From assembly GCF_900109755.1 (NCBI RefSeq), contig NZ_FOAR01000004.1:38259-102258 (forward strand): a stretch of DNA of 64,000 nt, read 5' to 3'. The notes under the pieces are model-generated. The model was not told the origin of the DNA and did not search any database. It saw only the letters and a program-made list of their open reading frames with translations. A program made the position numbers and the translations under genes. Of the stretch, positions 18,963-28,872 are shown one piece after another; positions within the stretch are counted from its first letter, which is position 1, and every line of letters starts with the position of its first letter. The stretch is from Pseudomonas agarici (GTDB lineage Bacteria > Pseudomonadota > Gammaproteobacteria > Pseudomonadales > Pseudomonadaceae).

Positions 18963-19099
18963 TTACAGGCTGACCGGCAAGGCCTCGAAACGGCCAGACA
19001 TTCCCCCCAACCCGCTGCATGGGGAAAACCGCCGCTGTTGCCGACATGACCGAAAATCACATGGGATTGAATGGCGAGCAGATAAGGAGTGCGTTTCAT
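18963..19099 (-). pseudogene. pdxY: pdxY (pyridoxal kinase) N-terminal remnant
   Basis: On the minus strand ATG 19099 begins MKRTPYLLAIQSHVIFGHVG, the characteristic start of pyridoxal kinase PdxY. The frame then slips by one base: the next frame reads AAVFPMQRVGGNVWP, again PdxY. Similarity ends before the thioesterase stop, so about 45 of ~290 codons survive. The remnant shows that pdxY once stood here and was deleted. It should not be annotated as functional. Confidence 0.8.
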
Positions 19100-19213
19100 T
19101 CCGGACTCCCGAAAGGCCGATGGATTCAAGCCACGCAGTATGCGACGAAACAGAACCTGTACGACAGGCCGGCGAGCCAGTTAAGCTGCTCTTAACTTGT
19201 TGGAGTGGCATTC

Positions 19214-19618
19214 ATGCTGACCCTGGGAAATATGTTCGTGCTGATGTTGCTGGCGACCGGTGCGGCCTGGCTCTGGCACAACCACGGCTTGCGCGAGCGG
19301 GCCCTGGAGCGGGTCAAGCAACACTGCGTCAGGCTTGATCTGGAGTTGCTCGACGGTGCGGTGGCCCTCAAGCGTATCGGCTGGGTCCGTGACGCCAATG
19401 GCCGACGACGCCTGGCCAGGATCTACAACTTCGAATTCACGGTCACCGGGGATCAGCGCCACGTGGGCACCATTACCCAGTTCGGCGCCCATAGCGCACA
19501 GATCGAACTGCCGCCCTATCCGTTCGAGGCCAAGCCCGATCTGCCCAGCGCCGAAGTGGTCCAACTGAGCCAATGGCGCCAGGATCACCCCAAGGACCAT
19601 AGCCAGTCGCTCCACTGA
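19214..19618 (+). CDS. DUF3301 membrane-anchored protein
   Basis: This 134-residue protein has one N-terminal membrane helix (GNMFVLMLLATGAAWLW) followed by a basic soluble domain with CVRLDLELLDGAVAL and YNFEFTVTGDQRH. These match DUF3301 proteins of gammaproteobacteria, likely inner-membrane and facing the cytosol. GGAG lies eight bases before ATG 19214, preferred over GTG 19205. It is convergent with the COG0523 GTPase, two bases from its stop. Function unknown. Confidence 0.8.
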   Translation: MLTLGNMFVLMLLATGAAWLWHNHGLRERALERVKQHCVRLDLELLDGAVALKRIGWVRDANGRRRLARIYNFEFTVTGDQRHVGTITQFGAHSAQIELPPYPFEAKPDLPSAEVVQLSQWRQDHPKDHSQSLH

Positions 19619-19620
19619 TT

Positions 19621-20595
19621 TCAGCCCACGCGACACGCCAGCATATCGGCCTTCAGCCGCGCGATATCCTGGGGTTGGTCGAAGATCAGTTCCAGTCGCG
19701 AATCCCGCCGCCACTCACTGGGTTGCCAGTGCAAAGAGGCATTGTCCACAGCGTTGCAGGAAACCCAGCCTGCCGAGCTGTGAATCACCCACTTGGCCCT
19801 GATCCAGCCCAGACCTGACAACCACTGGCCGATACGTTCGGGGTCCAATCGCTGGCTCGGATGCCAGCGCCAACCGATGCTCCAGTTGCCCTCCTGGACA
19901 TGATCCAGGCAGATCGGCTGGCTCGGATCGGCCCAGATCGCCGGCAGAACTGCGCTCGCCGGGACCGCGGGCAACATCCCCGGCTCGTGCGGTTCATCCG
20001 TCGATGGCGCGGCCAGCGCCAACAATTCGTGCAGTTTCAACGCCCCGTGCTCGGTCCAGCGCAGCGGACATTCCGGCAAGCGCGCCAAGACCTGCCTGCG
20101 TTCTGCCTCGTCCAGCCCCTGCGACTTGTTCAACAGCAGCAGGCCAGCCAGCGCCAACGCCTCCTGCTGCGATTCGGGCAGAGGTTTTCCAGCCGCCAGC
20201 GCCCGGGCATCGAGCACCAACACGCATGGCTGCAAGCTCAATACCCCGAGCCATGGCGCCGCCCCTAACTGCCTGAGAATCTGTGTCGGGTGCCCAAGGC
20301 CAGACGGCTCGATAAACAACCGGTCAGGTCTGGCCTGGCGCAACAGCCGACTGAGACCGACCTGGAATGGCGCGCCATTGACACAACACACGCAGCCGCC
20401 AGCCACCTCGCCCAATGCGATACCCTCTTCAACCTGAGTCAGCAGCGCGGCATCGAGACCGATCTGGCCGAACTCGTTGATCAGTACCGCCCACCGCTCG
20501 CCCCGTGGCTTGTGCGCCAACAGGTGACGAATCAGGCTGGTCTTGCCGGCACCGAGAGGACCGGCGATGACATGCGTGGGAATGTTCTGCAACAT
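19621..20595 (-). CDS. COG0523 (CobW/YjiA-like) metal GTPase
   Basis: This 324-residue GTPase has a P-loop GPLGAGKTSLIRHLL, the Cys motif GGCVCCVNG that binds Zn or another transition metal, and NKSQ as the guanine-specificity motif. A CobW C-terminal domain follows. COG0523 proteins act as metallochaperones that insert metal into client enzymes. Its CVCC and short C-terminus without a histidine run resemble YjiA more than the zinc-starvation paralogue at 21058-22269. Nearby zinc genes make a zinc role plausible. It is divergent from the secreted protein at 20628. Confidence 0.88.
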   Translation of the reverse strand: MLQNIPTHVIAGPLGAGKTSLIRHLLAHKPRGERWAVLINEFGQIGLDAALLTQVEEGIALGEVAGGCVCCVNGAPFQVGLSRLLRQARPDRLFIEPSGLGHPTQILRQLGAAPWLGVLSLQPCVLVLDARALAAGKPLPESQQEALALAGLLLLNKSQGLDEAERRQVLARLPECPLRWTEHGALKLHELLALAAPSTDEPHEPGMLPAVPASAVLPAIWADPSQPICLDHVQEGNWSIGWRWHPSQRLDPERIGQWLSGLGWIRAKWVIHSSAGWVSCNAVDNASLHWQPSEWRRDSRLELIFDQPQDIARLKADMLACRVG

Positions 20596-20627
20596 AAGTG
20601 GGCCGATATGCTTGAAGGGGTGAATGA

Positions 20628-20987
20628 ATGATACGGTCGACTGGCCTGGGACTGCTGATAGCGCTGGGTTCGAGCCAGGTCCTGGCGCAAGCCTGCGTGG
20701 TCCACAGCCATAGCGAACGGCTCGACGTCAAAGTCTGCCAGGAAAATCTCAATATCCCGACCAAGCTGTTTAGCGACGGCTTCTGCCAGCCGAGCCTGGC
20801 GGGACAGAAGGTCGAGGTCGAATACGTCGAGCAGTGTCCGGGCGGCTCGTTTGGCGTCTGTCAGAACGCACTGGTCGCTAATATGCCCTACCGCCAGAAT
20901 ATTCACTATTACGGTGTGGCGACAGATGCGGCTTACCTCAAGCCATTCTGTGAAGGCCGGAGCGACGGACACTGGCAAATACCATAG
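20628..20987 (+). CDS. secreted protein of unknown function
   Basis: This 119-residue protein has a clear signal peptide (STGLGLLIALGSSQVLAQA, cleavage expected after AQA). The mature part has seven or eight cysteines (ACVVHS, KVCQEN, DGFCQP, EQCPGGSFGVCQN, PFCEG), suggesting a small disulfide-rich periplasmic protein. GGGG/GTGA purines precede ATG 20628. I do not recognise the family. Its place between two COG0523 GTPases is compatible with metal handling, but no metal motif is evident. It resembles the secreted protein at 22550 only in size. Confidence 0.7.
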   Translation: MIRSTGLGLLIALGSSQVLAQACVVHSHSERLDVKVCQENLNIPTKLFSDGFCQPSLAGQKVEVEYVEQCPGGSFGVCQNALVANMPYRQNIHYYGVATDAAYLKPFCEGRSDGHWQIP

Positions 20988-21057
20988 CGATTACGGCTCA
21001 GGCCAGCCAATCCGGGGTTAGGACCAATCGGCTGGCGAACCGGCGATTGCACCTGCA

Positions 21058-22269
<1,212 letters not shown>

Positions 22270-22296
22270 GGTTGATTCCTCATCAGATTGGCCGGG

Positions 22297-22460
22297 TCAA
22301 AGCGCCCGTTTAAGGCCTTCGCGCAGGACATCGAACTCGCCGCCGATACGCTCCTGCAGCTTGCGGCGCTGGCTCGGCAACAGAACTCACGGAAGAACCC
22401 CTGCTGCGCATCGCTCATGTAGTTCGCCTCGGGCCGGGTGGGTGGTGCTTGTTCAGTCAT
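22297..22460 (-). pseudogene. dksA2: dksA2 (zinc-independent DksA paralogue) remnant
   Basis: ATG 22460 begins MTEQAPPTRPEANYMSDAQQ and GFFRE, typical of the DksA N-terminus. The frame then breaks; shifting frame gives LLPSQRRKLQERIGGEFDVL, again DksA-like coiled coil, before a stop at 22297. About 55 of ~135 codons remain and the globular domain is lost. In P. aeruginosa, dksA2 (PA5536) stands directly before the COG0523 gene PA5535 and is Zur-controlled. Here the Zur box is intact and the gene is dead, leaving a long leader before the metallochaperone. Confidence 0.75.
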
Positions 22461-22488
22461 GGGAATTAGGCATTGGTGATTTAGTGTA

Positions 22489-22503
22489 TGTTATATTATA
22501 ACA
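22489..22503. promoter_or_regulatory. Zur box, dksA2 relic/zigA-like promoter
   Basis: The 15-base sequence tgttatattataaca is a palindrome about one central base and matches the gammaproteobacterial Zur operator (GTTATAATATAAC core). It lies 29 bases before the dksA2-relic ATG and 47 before the divergent secreted-protein gene, so it may control both. Confidence 0.8.
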
Positions 22504-22549
22504 ATTCAATTTAGCCAATCGCCACTTGCTCGTCACGACGAAGGGCGCA

Positions 22550-22960
22550 ATGCTGATGTCGACTTCACCCACGAGAATGCCGATGCACCCTGCCCTGAAA
22601 CACGTGCTGCTGAGTCTGCTGCTGTTTACCGCCAGCGCCCCGGCGCAGATCCTCGGCCCGCCGACCCACTGCACTCGCAGCGCCACCCTGCTTGCCTGCA
22701 CGGACGCGGTCGGCAACGCCTATGGCGTCGCCACTGCGGGCAAGACGATTTATCTGCAGGGTTTCGAAGTGATCGGCAAACGCTACTGGGCGCAGACCAG
22801 CAGCCGCTACGGACAACTGACCTTCTTTACCGGCATCGCCTCGGATGGCGAGACCTGGGTGGGTTACAGCCGCCGGGTTGGCTGGACTACCCAGAATCGT
22901 TTTTCAAGTTCAGGTGGATTGAGCAGAAAATTCATCTGCGACCGCCTGGTTGGCTGCTAG
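22550..22960 (+). CDS. secreted protein of unknown function
   Basis: This protein of about 136 residues has a signal peptide (KHVLLSLLLFTASAPAQ). Several in-frame ATGs (22550, 22556, 22577, 22583) precede it; AAGGG lies five bases before 22550, while 22583 would give a standard-length signal. The mature domain has four cysteines (HCTRSATLLACTD, FICDRLVGC), and GNAYGVATAGKTIYLQGFEV suggests a small beta-rich fold. It is divergent from the Zur-box operon and shares that box, so zinc-dependent expression is plausible. Family not recognised. Confidence 0.7.
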   Translation: MLMSTSPTRMPMHPALKHVLLSLLLFTASAPAQILGPPTHCTRSATLLACTDAVGNAYGVATAGKTIYLQGFEVIGKRYWAQTSSRYGQLTFFTGIASDGETWVGYSRRVGWTTQNRFSSSGGLSRKFICDRLVGC

Positions 22961-23148
22961 TAGCCGGTGAGGTTTTGTAACGAGCGGCTCCGCAGCCAGG
23001 CTCAGGAGTGTGCGAGCCGCACCGACCAACAGAAAATTGAACACCTGACGTCTATACACGCATAAACCGCTAACCAACATAAGCGCAGGTCCGTACTCGA
23101 TATCGTTGCGTGAAAGCTCTAGAAAAAAAGCATCGTCGACTCAATGGA

Positions 23149-23166
23149 AACGATATAACATATCTT
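23149..23166. promoter_or_regulatory. Zur-like box before folE2
   Basis: aacgatataacatatctt contains the dyad gatat-aac-atatc, resembling the Zur core with several changes. It lies 26 bases before the folE2 ATG (23192), and folE2 is a known Zur target in Pseudomonas and Bacillus. Confidence 0.55.
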
Positions 23167-23191
23167 TTTATTTTCAACGATGGACCTGCTC

Positions 23192-24088
23192 ATGAATGCG
23201 TTGACGCTGCCGGATATCGCCGCGCAGTCATCCCGGCAAGCCTTTCCCTTAGAGTGGGTGGGTATGTGCGGCGTGGCTCTACCGCTTGAAATTGACGGCC
23301 AGCGCCTCACTGCGAAAGCCGACGCGGGTGTCAGTCTTGACGACGGCAAAGCACGTGGCATCCACATGTCACGCCTGTACCTGGCCTTGGAGCGCCTGGA
23401 ACAGCAGGAACTGGCGCCCGCACTGATCCGCGAGGTGCTACAGCAATTCCTCGACAGCCACGCCGGCTTATCCCGCAACGCCTACTTGCGTATTCATAGC
23501 AATCTGCTGCTCAAACGCCCGGCGTTGGTCAGTCCGCTGACCGGCTGGAAAACCTATCCAGTCAGTGTGCTCGCCGAACTGAAAAACGGAATGTTCCACG
23601 TGGAACTAAAGATTGACGTCGCCTATTCCTCGACCTGCCCTTGTTCGGCAGCCCTCGCCCGGCAACTGATCCAGCAGCAATTTGCCAACGACTTCGCCAA
23701 CAGGCCCCTAGAGCACAGCGATATCTTGAACTGGCTCAGTGGCACCCAAGGTATCGTTGCTACGCCTCATAGCCAGCGCAGCATCGCACACCTGCAAATT
23801 CGCCTTGATGAAAACATCCGACGGTTGCCCTTCGAAGCGCTGATCAACGATGTCGAGGCCGCCCTCGGCACCGCGGTGCAGACCGCCGTAAAACGCGCCG
23901 ACGAACAAGCCTTTGCCCTCGCGAATGGCCAGAACCTGATGTTCTGCGAAGACGCGGCGCGCCGCCTCAACCGGGTGCTCAAGTACTCGGAAGCGGTGCA
24001 AGGCTTCCACCTGCAGGTGGTCCATGCCGAAAGCCTGCACGCTCACGATGCCGTGGCCGAAAGTCGCTGGAACTGGAGGTCGGTATGA
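23192..24088 (+). CDS. folE2: GTP cyclohydrolase FolE2 (type IB)
   Basis: This 298-residue enzyme converts GTP to 7,8-dihydroneopterin triphosphate, the first step of folate synthesis. FolE2 is the metal-promiscuous form that replaces zinc-dependent FolE when zinc is scarce. The catalytic cysteine lies in SSTCPCSAALARQL, and LNRVLKYSEAVQGFHLQVVH near the C-terminus is family-typical. ATG 23192 (MNALTLPDIAAQ) matches the usual start; ATG 23180 is four codons upstream. It overlaps the ABC ATPase start by four bases, so folE2 and the metal importer form one operon. Confidence 0.93.
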   Translation: MNALTLPDIAAQSSRQAFPLEWVGMCGVALPLEIDGQRLTAKADAGVSLDDGKARGIHMSRLYLALERLEQQELAPALIREVLQQFLDSHAGLSRNAYLRIHSNLLLKRPALVSPLTGWKTYPVSVLAELKNGMFHVELKIDVAYSSTCPCSAALARQLIQQQFANDFANRPLEHSDILNWLSGTQGIVATPHSQRSIAHLQIRLDENIRRLPFEALINDVEAALGTAVQTAVKRADEQAFALANGQNLMFCEDAARRLNRVLKYSEAVQGFHLQVVHAESLHAHDAVAESRWNWRSV

Positions 24089-24753
24089 TCCGGTGCCAAC
24101 ACCTGCTCTGGGGCGCGCCGGGCCACCCCCTCACTCCCGCCGTGGATTTCGAACTGGCCGCCGGTAGTCTGACGGCTGTGATCGGCGCCAACGGCACTGG
24201 TAAAAGCAGCTTGTTGAAAGTCATCGCCGGTTTGCAAAAACCATTGGCCGGCAAAGTGATCCTGGATGTTCCACGGCGCGGCAACCTGTCATTTCTGCCA
24301 CAACAACTGCACCTCGATCGACAGTTTCCCATCAACCTCCAGGAACTGGTGGCCGCGGGCTTGTGGGGCATCCAGCAAACCCCGCAACAACGCAGAGAAC
24401 GCCTGCAAGGAGTCATCGACGACTGGCACCTGGGTGGATTGGAACAACGCTCGTTAATGGCCTTGTCCGGCGGTCAGTTGCAGCGCGCCCTACTCGCCCG
24501 CCTGAGCCTGGCCGAAGCGCCGATCCTCCTGCTCGACGAGCCCCATGCCGCCCTCGACGAGGAAGGTCAGGCGTTGTTGTGGAGGCATATTCACGCCTGG
24601 CATGCCCAGGGCCGCACGCTGATGCTGGCCTGCCATGACTTGGCCGCTGTGCGCCAACATATTCCCAGCGCCTTGCGAATCAAGAGCAGCGGTTGCGTGC
24701 TGGCGCCCAGCACTGAACTGATCGTGCAACAATCGATCACGCAGGTGGCCTAA
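24085..24753 (+). CDS. zinc/manganese ABC importer, ATPase
   Basis: This 222-residue ABC ATPase has Walker A GANGTGKSSLLKV, the Q-loop in LSFLPQQLHLDR, signature LSGGQLQRALLARL, Walker B ILLLDEPHAALD and H-switch LACHDLAA. It sits between folE2 (four-base overlap) and its permease (ATG overlaps its stop), in the order of cluster A-I metal importers. With the SBP at 25631 it likely imports zinc. It is separate from the usual znuCB-zur cluster, not in this window, so it is probably an auxiliary zinc (AztABC-like) system. Confidence 0.9.
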   Translation: MIRCQHLLWGAPGHPLTPAVDFELAAGSLTAVIGANGTGKSSLLKVIAGLQKPLAGKVILDVPRRGNLSFLPQQLHLDRQFPINLQELVAAGLWGIQQTPQQRRERLQGVIDDWHLGGLEQRSLMALSGGQLQRALLARLSLAEAPILLLDEPHAALDEEGQALLWRHIHAWHAQGRTLMLACHDLAAVRQHIPSALRIKSSGCVLAPSTELIVQQSITQVA

Positions 24754-25619
24754 TGCTGATGGTCGTCCACCATTTCTGGCAGCCGTTCCAGGATTTCGTC
24801 TTTATGCGCCGGGCCCTGCTCGGCGGCCTGGTGCTGGCCTGCAGCACCGCGCCACTGGGGGTGTTCCTGATCCTGCGGCGTATGAGCCTGATCGGTGACG
24901 CGGTGGCCCACGGCATCCTGCCGGGCGCTGCACTGGGTTTCTGGATCGCCGGTCTGAGCCTACCGGCCCTGGCTCTCGGTGGGCTCGGTGCGGGCCTGGG
25001 CATGGCCGGCCTGTCAGCCTGGATCACCCGCCGCACCGGTCTGCGGGAAGACGCCAGCCTCGCGGCGATCTATCCGATCTCCCTGGCCAGCGGCGTGCTG
25101 ATCCTGGGCATCGCCGGTAAGCGCCTGGACCTGCTGCACCTACTGTTCGGCTCGGCGCTGGCGGTGGACGGCCCAACCCTGACCGGTATGCTCTGGGTCT
25201 GCGGCAGCAGCGTGCTGCTGTTCGCGGCGATCTATCGTCCGCTGCTGCTGGACACCCTCGACCCGTTGTTCCTGCAGACCGTCAGCCGTCTCGGCCCACT
25301 GGCCCACGGCTTGTTCCTGACGCTGGTGGTGCTCAACCTGGTGATCGGCTTCCAGGCCATCGGCGCTCTGATGGTGGTCAGCCTGATGATGCTGCCGGCC
25401 ATCGCCTCGCGCTTCTGGAGTCGGCGCCTGCCGGTGCTGATGGCGCTCGCCGCGCTAATCGGCTGCGTCTCGGTAGCCTTCGGATTATTGCTGTCGTTCT
25501 ACTATTCGCTGCCCAGCGGTCCGGCCATCGTGCTGGTGGCAGGCGGCTTCTATCTGCTGTCCGTGGTTTTCGGTCCGGTGCACGGTCTGCTGCGCCGACC
25601 GCCCCTGCCGTCCCAATGA
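24753..25619 (+). CDS. zinc/manganese ABC importer, permease
   Basis: This 288-residue ABC-3 family permease has about eight membrane segments. MSLIGDAVAHGILPGAALGF is the conserved coupling region, and NLVIGFQAIGALMVVSLMML the C-terminal signature. It forms the inner-membrane channel for the ATPase before it and the SBP after it, overlapping both genes by a few bases. Translation is likely coupled. Confidence 0.9.
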   Translation: MLMVVHHFWQPFQDFVFMRRALLGGLVLACSTAPLGVFLILRRMSLIGDAVAHGILPGAALGFWIAGLSLPALALGGLGAGLGMAGLSAWITRRTGLREDASLAAIYPISLASGVLILGIAGKRLDLLHLLFGSALAVDGPTLTGMLWVCGSSVLLFAAIYRPLLLDTLDPLFLQTVSRLGPLAHGLFLTLVVLNLVIGFQAIGALMVVSLMMLPAIASRFWSRRLPVLMALAALIGCVSVAFGLLLSFYYSLPSGPAIVLVAGGFYLLSVVFGPVHGLLRRPPLPSQ

Positions 25620-25630
25620 GGTGTCATCCG

Positions 25631-26518
25631 ATGCGCGCACTCTTCGTGCTGTTCAGCTCCATATTGGTTTTGTCATTGAATCCGTCCAGCAGCCAGGCGG
25701 CGGACAAACTTGCAGTGGTCGCCAGCTTCAGCATCCTGCGAGACATCACCCAGCAGATCGGCGGTGACCGTATCGAGGTTACCGGCATGGTCGGCCCGGA
25801 CACCGATGCCCACACCTATGAGCCGACTCCGGATGACGCCAAGGCGTTGCTTAAGGCCAAGTTGATCGTCAAGAACGGCCTGGGTTTCGAACCCTGGCTC
25901 GATCGCCTGGTGACCAGCACCGAGACCAAGGCCACCGTGGTCACCGCCAGCAAGGGAGTGATTTCCCACACGCTGCAAGAAGACGGCAAGACCCTTGCCG
26001 ATCCACACGCCTGGCACAACCTGGCGAATGCCGAGCTGTATGTGAATAACATCACCAAGGCACTGATCCAGGTCGACCCGACCAACAAGGACGACTATAC
26101 CCGCAACAGCCAGGCCTACCTGAAAGAGATCCATCGCCTGCTGGCCGAAGCCAAGATCAAACTCGGCAACCTGCCAGCCGGCAATCGTCGTATCGTCACC
26201 TCCCATGATGCCTTCGGTTATCTGGGCCAGGCCTACGGTATCCAGTTTCTCGCCCCCCAGGGCCTGTCCACCGAACGAGAGCCGTCCGCCGCCGAAGTCG
26301 CCAACCTGATCCGGCAGATTCGCCAGGACAGGGTCAAGGCCGTGTTTATAGAGAACATCAAAGACGCCCGCCTGCTCAAACAGATCGCTGACGAGAGCGC
26401 CGCGCGAATCGGCGGCACCTTGTATTCCGACGCCCTTGCGGCCGAGGGTCCGGCGAGCACCTTCATCGGGCTGTTCGAATACAACATGAACACCCTGCAC
26501 GCGGCGCTGAGCCAATGA
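25631..26518 (+). CDS. zinc/manganese ABC importer, solute-binding protein
   Basis: This 295-residue periplasmic cluster A-I binding protein has a signal peptide (FVLFSSILVLSLNPSSSQA). Metal ligands expected for the family are present: His in DAHTYEPTPDD, His in DPHAWHNL, His in TSHDAFGYL, and Asp in LYSDALA. There is no His/Asp-rich loop as in ZnuA; the short linker resembles AztC or manganese binders. The folE2/Zur setting favours zinc. ATG 25631 has GAGGTG at about six bases. Confidence 0.9.
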   Translation: MRALFVLFSSILVLSLNPSSSQAADKLAVVASFSILRDITQQIGGDRIEVTGMVGPDTDAHTYEPTPDDAKALLKAKLIVKNGLGFEPWLDRLVTSTETKATVVTASKGVISHTLQEDGKTLADPHAWHNLANAELYVNNITKALIQVDPTNKDDYTRNSQAYLKEIHRLLAEAKIKLGNLPAGNRRIVTSHDAFGYLGQAYGIQFLAPQGLSTEREPSAAEVANLIRQIRQDRVKAVFIENIKDARLLKQIADESAARIGGTLYSDALAAEGPASTFIGLFEYNMNTLHAALSQ

Positions 26519-26650
26519 CTACTCGGTGAGCGCGGGCTGCCTATCTCGATGATTTCGCTTCTGCACCCCAGCACGGATGCAGGTCGAGTGCGAAACGGAT
26601 GCTCCTTGGCGTTCGATTTCTATCGTGAATTCGCCAGGGAACGGGGCCAT

Positions 26651-27166
26651 TCAGGAGCGCGGCTTGACCACTCCACAATCCTGCCCTAGCCAGACAGCCT
26701 TGGTGTCCATGTTGCCGTTCTGCTGAATACCCGTGACATTGAAGGTGCCGCGCACCTGAGTAGTGAACTCGCGATCACTGACAAAGTGCGCCGTGCCCAC
26801 TCCCTGAGCCTTCGGACAACTGAACCTGAACTTCCAGTTCGGGCCATTGCGCTCAGTAATCTGCTGGCTGCAACCGGACTGCGGATCGGTCAACGGAATC
26901 GACTCGGAAGCCACCTGCTGTCGCGTCAGGCACATCCGTACACCTTGCCCACCGAGATTGATCCCCTGTTTTTCCAGGGCCGCTTGCTGCTCAGGGGTGG
27001 TGTTTTGCTTGAGCATGCCCAACAGCATGCCGACATCCAGCGATTGGTTTTCGACCTGCACGTTGCTTGAAGTCAACTCCCACAAACCGGGTTGTAGCAC
27101 TTGCGCCTGGGCCACGGGAATCACGAAAGCACCGGCGATGGTCAGACCCAGCAGACGAAGGTTCAT
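26651..27166 (-). CDS. DUF3617 periplasmic protein
   Basis: This 171-residue protein has a signal peptide (LLGLTIAGAFVIPVAQAQ) and the DUF3617 pattern LQPGLWELTSSNVQ, then CLTRQQVAS, CSQQITERNGPNWKF, and a closing WLGQDC. Four cysteines likely form disulfides. The family is widespread and uncharacterised. It stands alone with a short promoter gap before cls on the opposite strand. Confidence 0.85.
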   Translation of the reverse strand: MNLRLLGLTIAGAFVIPVAQAQVLQPGLWELTSSNVQVENQSLDVGMLLGMLKQNTTPEQQAALEKQGINLGGQGVRMCLTRQQVASESIPLTDPQSGCSQQITERNGPNWKFRFSCPKAQGVGTAHFVSDREFTTQVRGTFNVTGIQQNGNMDTKAVWLGQDCGVVKPRS

Positions 27167-27294
27167 CGTATTGCTCCTAAAGAATTGTCCTGCTTAGACG
27201 CTGGAATGATGCTTGGGTTGCGTGGTGAATTAAATAGCGACAACCGTGACGGAACGTGGTCTGTTAGTTATCGAGAAATCAGGATCAGGACCTT

Positions 27295-28734
27295 ATGGAT
27301 TATTTTGGCCCCCATGTTTTCGGCTATCTGATTGCGCTGATTCATTCACTCGGCACCGTCGCGGCGATCCATGCCGTGCTGACGGTGCGCACCGCACAGG
27401 GCTCGATTGCCTGGGCGCTGTCGCTGATTTTTATTCCCTATCTGACGTTGATCCCCTACCTGGTCTTTGGCCGCAGCACCTTCGACGCCTATATCAAAGC
27501 CAGGCGCCAAGCCAACGTGGAAATGCGCAAGGCCATCGCCGACCTGAACTGGCGCCCATGGGTCGAGGAAGCCATGGCGGCGAGTAACTCCCAGGCCTAT
27601 GCCGCGCTGCGGGCAATGCCCAAGCTCGGCCGCATGCCGTGCCTGGCGAATAACCAGGTACGCTTGCTGATCAATGGCGAAGCCACCTTCGAGGCAATTT
27701 TCCAAGCCATCGACCAGGCTCGTCATGTCGTCCTGGCGCAGTTCTTCATCGTCCACGACGACCAGCTCGGGCGCCGCCTGCAAAGCCTGCTATTGAAAAA
27801 AGCCGCCGAAGGGGTCGAGGTCTATCTGCTGTATGACGGTATCGGCAGCCATGCCCTGCCCCACGGCTACGCCGATACCCTGCGCGGGGGCGGTGTGCGG
27901 GTGAAAGCCTTCGCCACTCGTAGCGGCTGGCTCAACCGCTTCCAGGTGAATTTTCGCAATCACCGCAAGGTCGTGGTGGTCGACGGTTTGACCGGATTTG
28001 TCGGCGGACATAACGTCGGTGACGAATACCTCGGCTCAAGGCCCGCACTGTCGCCCTGGCGTGACACCCATGTGCAGGTCAGCGGCCCGGTGGTGGCCTG
28101 CCTGCAGGAGTCGTTCGCCGAGGACTGGTTCTGGGCCTCGCGACAGTTGCCGCCGTTGATCCTGCCAGACGACTATCCCGATGACGGCGTGCTCTGCCAA
28201 CTGCTTGCCAGTGGCCCCGCCGATCCCTTCGAGACCTGTTCACTATTCTTTGCCGAGGCAATCCACGCCGCTCGCGAGCGAGTCTGGATCACCAGCCCCT
28301 ACTTCATTCCCGACGAAGCGGTGTTCGCCGCCCTGCGCCTGGCCGTGCTGCGAGGAGTGGACGTGCGCCTGCTGCTGCCCTCACGGCCAGATCACCGGAT
28401 CGTCTACGCCGCCTCCAGCCTCTATGCCTTCGAGGCGGTGCGGGCCGGGGTTCGGGTGTTCCGTTATGGCCCAGGCTTCCTGCATCAGAAGGTGGTGTTG
28501 GTAGACAACGAAATCAGCGCCATCGGCAGCGCGAATCTGGATAACCGCTCGTTCCGGCTGAATTTCGAAGTGATGCTGCTAACGGTCGACAAAGCCTTCG
28601 CCGACGAGGTTCAGAACATGCTCTTGAAGGACTTTGACCTGGCCAAGGAGATCAGCCGCGACGAAAGTCGGGAAACCCACCGTCTGCAACAACTCGGCAT
28701 GCGGGTCGCCCGACTGATCTCGCCGATTCTCTAG
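27295..28734 (+). CDS. cls: cardiolipin synthase
   Basis: This 479-residue phospholipase-D superfamily enzyme joins two phosphatidylglycerols into cardiolipin. There are two N-terminal membrane helices ([20 protein letters not shown], then [20 protein letters not shown]), and two HKD motifs: [19 protein letters not shown] and [19 protein letters not shown]. Length and layout match ClsA of Pseudomonas. It is monocistronic. Confidence 0.95.
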   Translation: MDYFGPHVFGYLIALIHSLGTVAAIHAVLTVRTAQGSIAWALSLIFIPYLTLIPYLVFGRSTFDAYIKARRQANVEMRKAIADLNWRPWVEEAMAASNSQAYAALRAMPKLGRMPCLANNQVRLLINGEATFEAIFQAIDQARHVVLAQFFIVHDDQLGRRLQSLLLKKAAEGVEVYLLYDGIGSHALPHGYADTLRGGGVRVKAFATRSGWLNRFQVNFRNHRKVVVVDGLTGFVGGHNVGDEYLGSRPALSPWRDTHVQVSGPVVACLQESFAEDWFWASRQLPPLILPDDYPDDGVLCQLLASGPADPFETCSLFFAEAIHAARERVWITSPYFIPDEAVFAALRLAVLRGVDVRLLLPSRPDHRIVYAASSLYAFEAVRAGVRVFRYGPGFLHQKVVLVDNEISAIGSANLDNRSFRLNFEVMLLTVDKAFADEVQNMLLKDFDLAKEISRDESRETHRLQQLGMRVARLISPIL

Positions 28735-28740
28735 GGTTTG

Positions 28741-28866
28741 TACGAAATATTTTCGAGGGAAGGCCAGGCAAGGCGAAAGCAGGCGAGCAAGCGCAGTTGA
28801 CGAGTGGTCAATGAGCATGGCGAGCCGGCTTTCAACACCGCATGAGCGAGCGCAAATACATTTATA
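28741..28866. repeat. possible dispersed intergenic repeat
   Basis: The gap between cls and cfa reads as a purine-rich block (aggcaaggcgaaagcaggcg, then agcaagcgcagttgacgagt) flanked by tacgaaat and atacattta. Its style is that of ~120-base intergenic repeats in fluorescens-group genomes, but there is no second copy in this window. It separates convergent genes. Confidence 0.35.
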
Positions 28867-28872
28867 CAGAGC

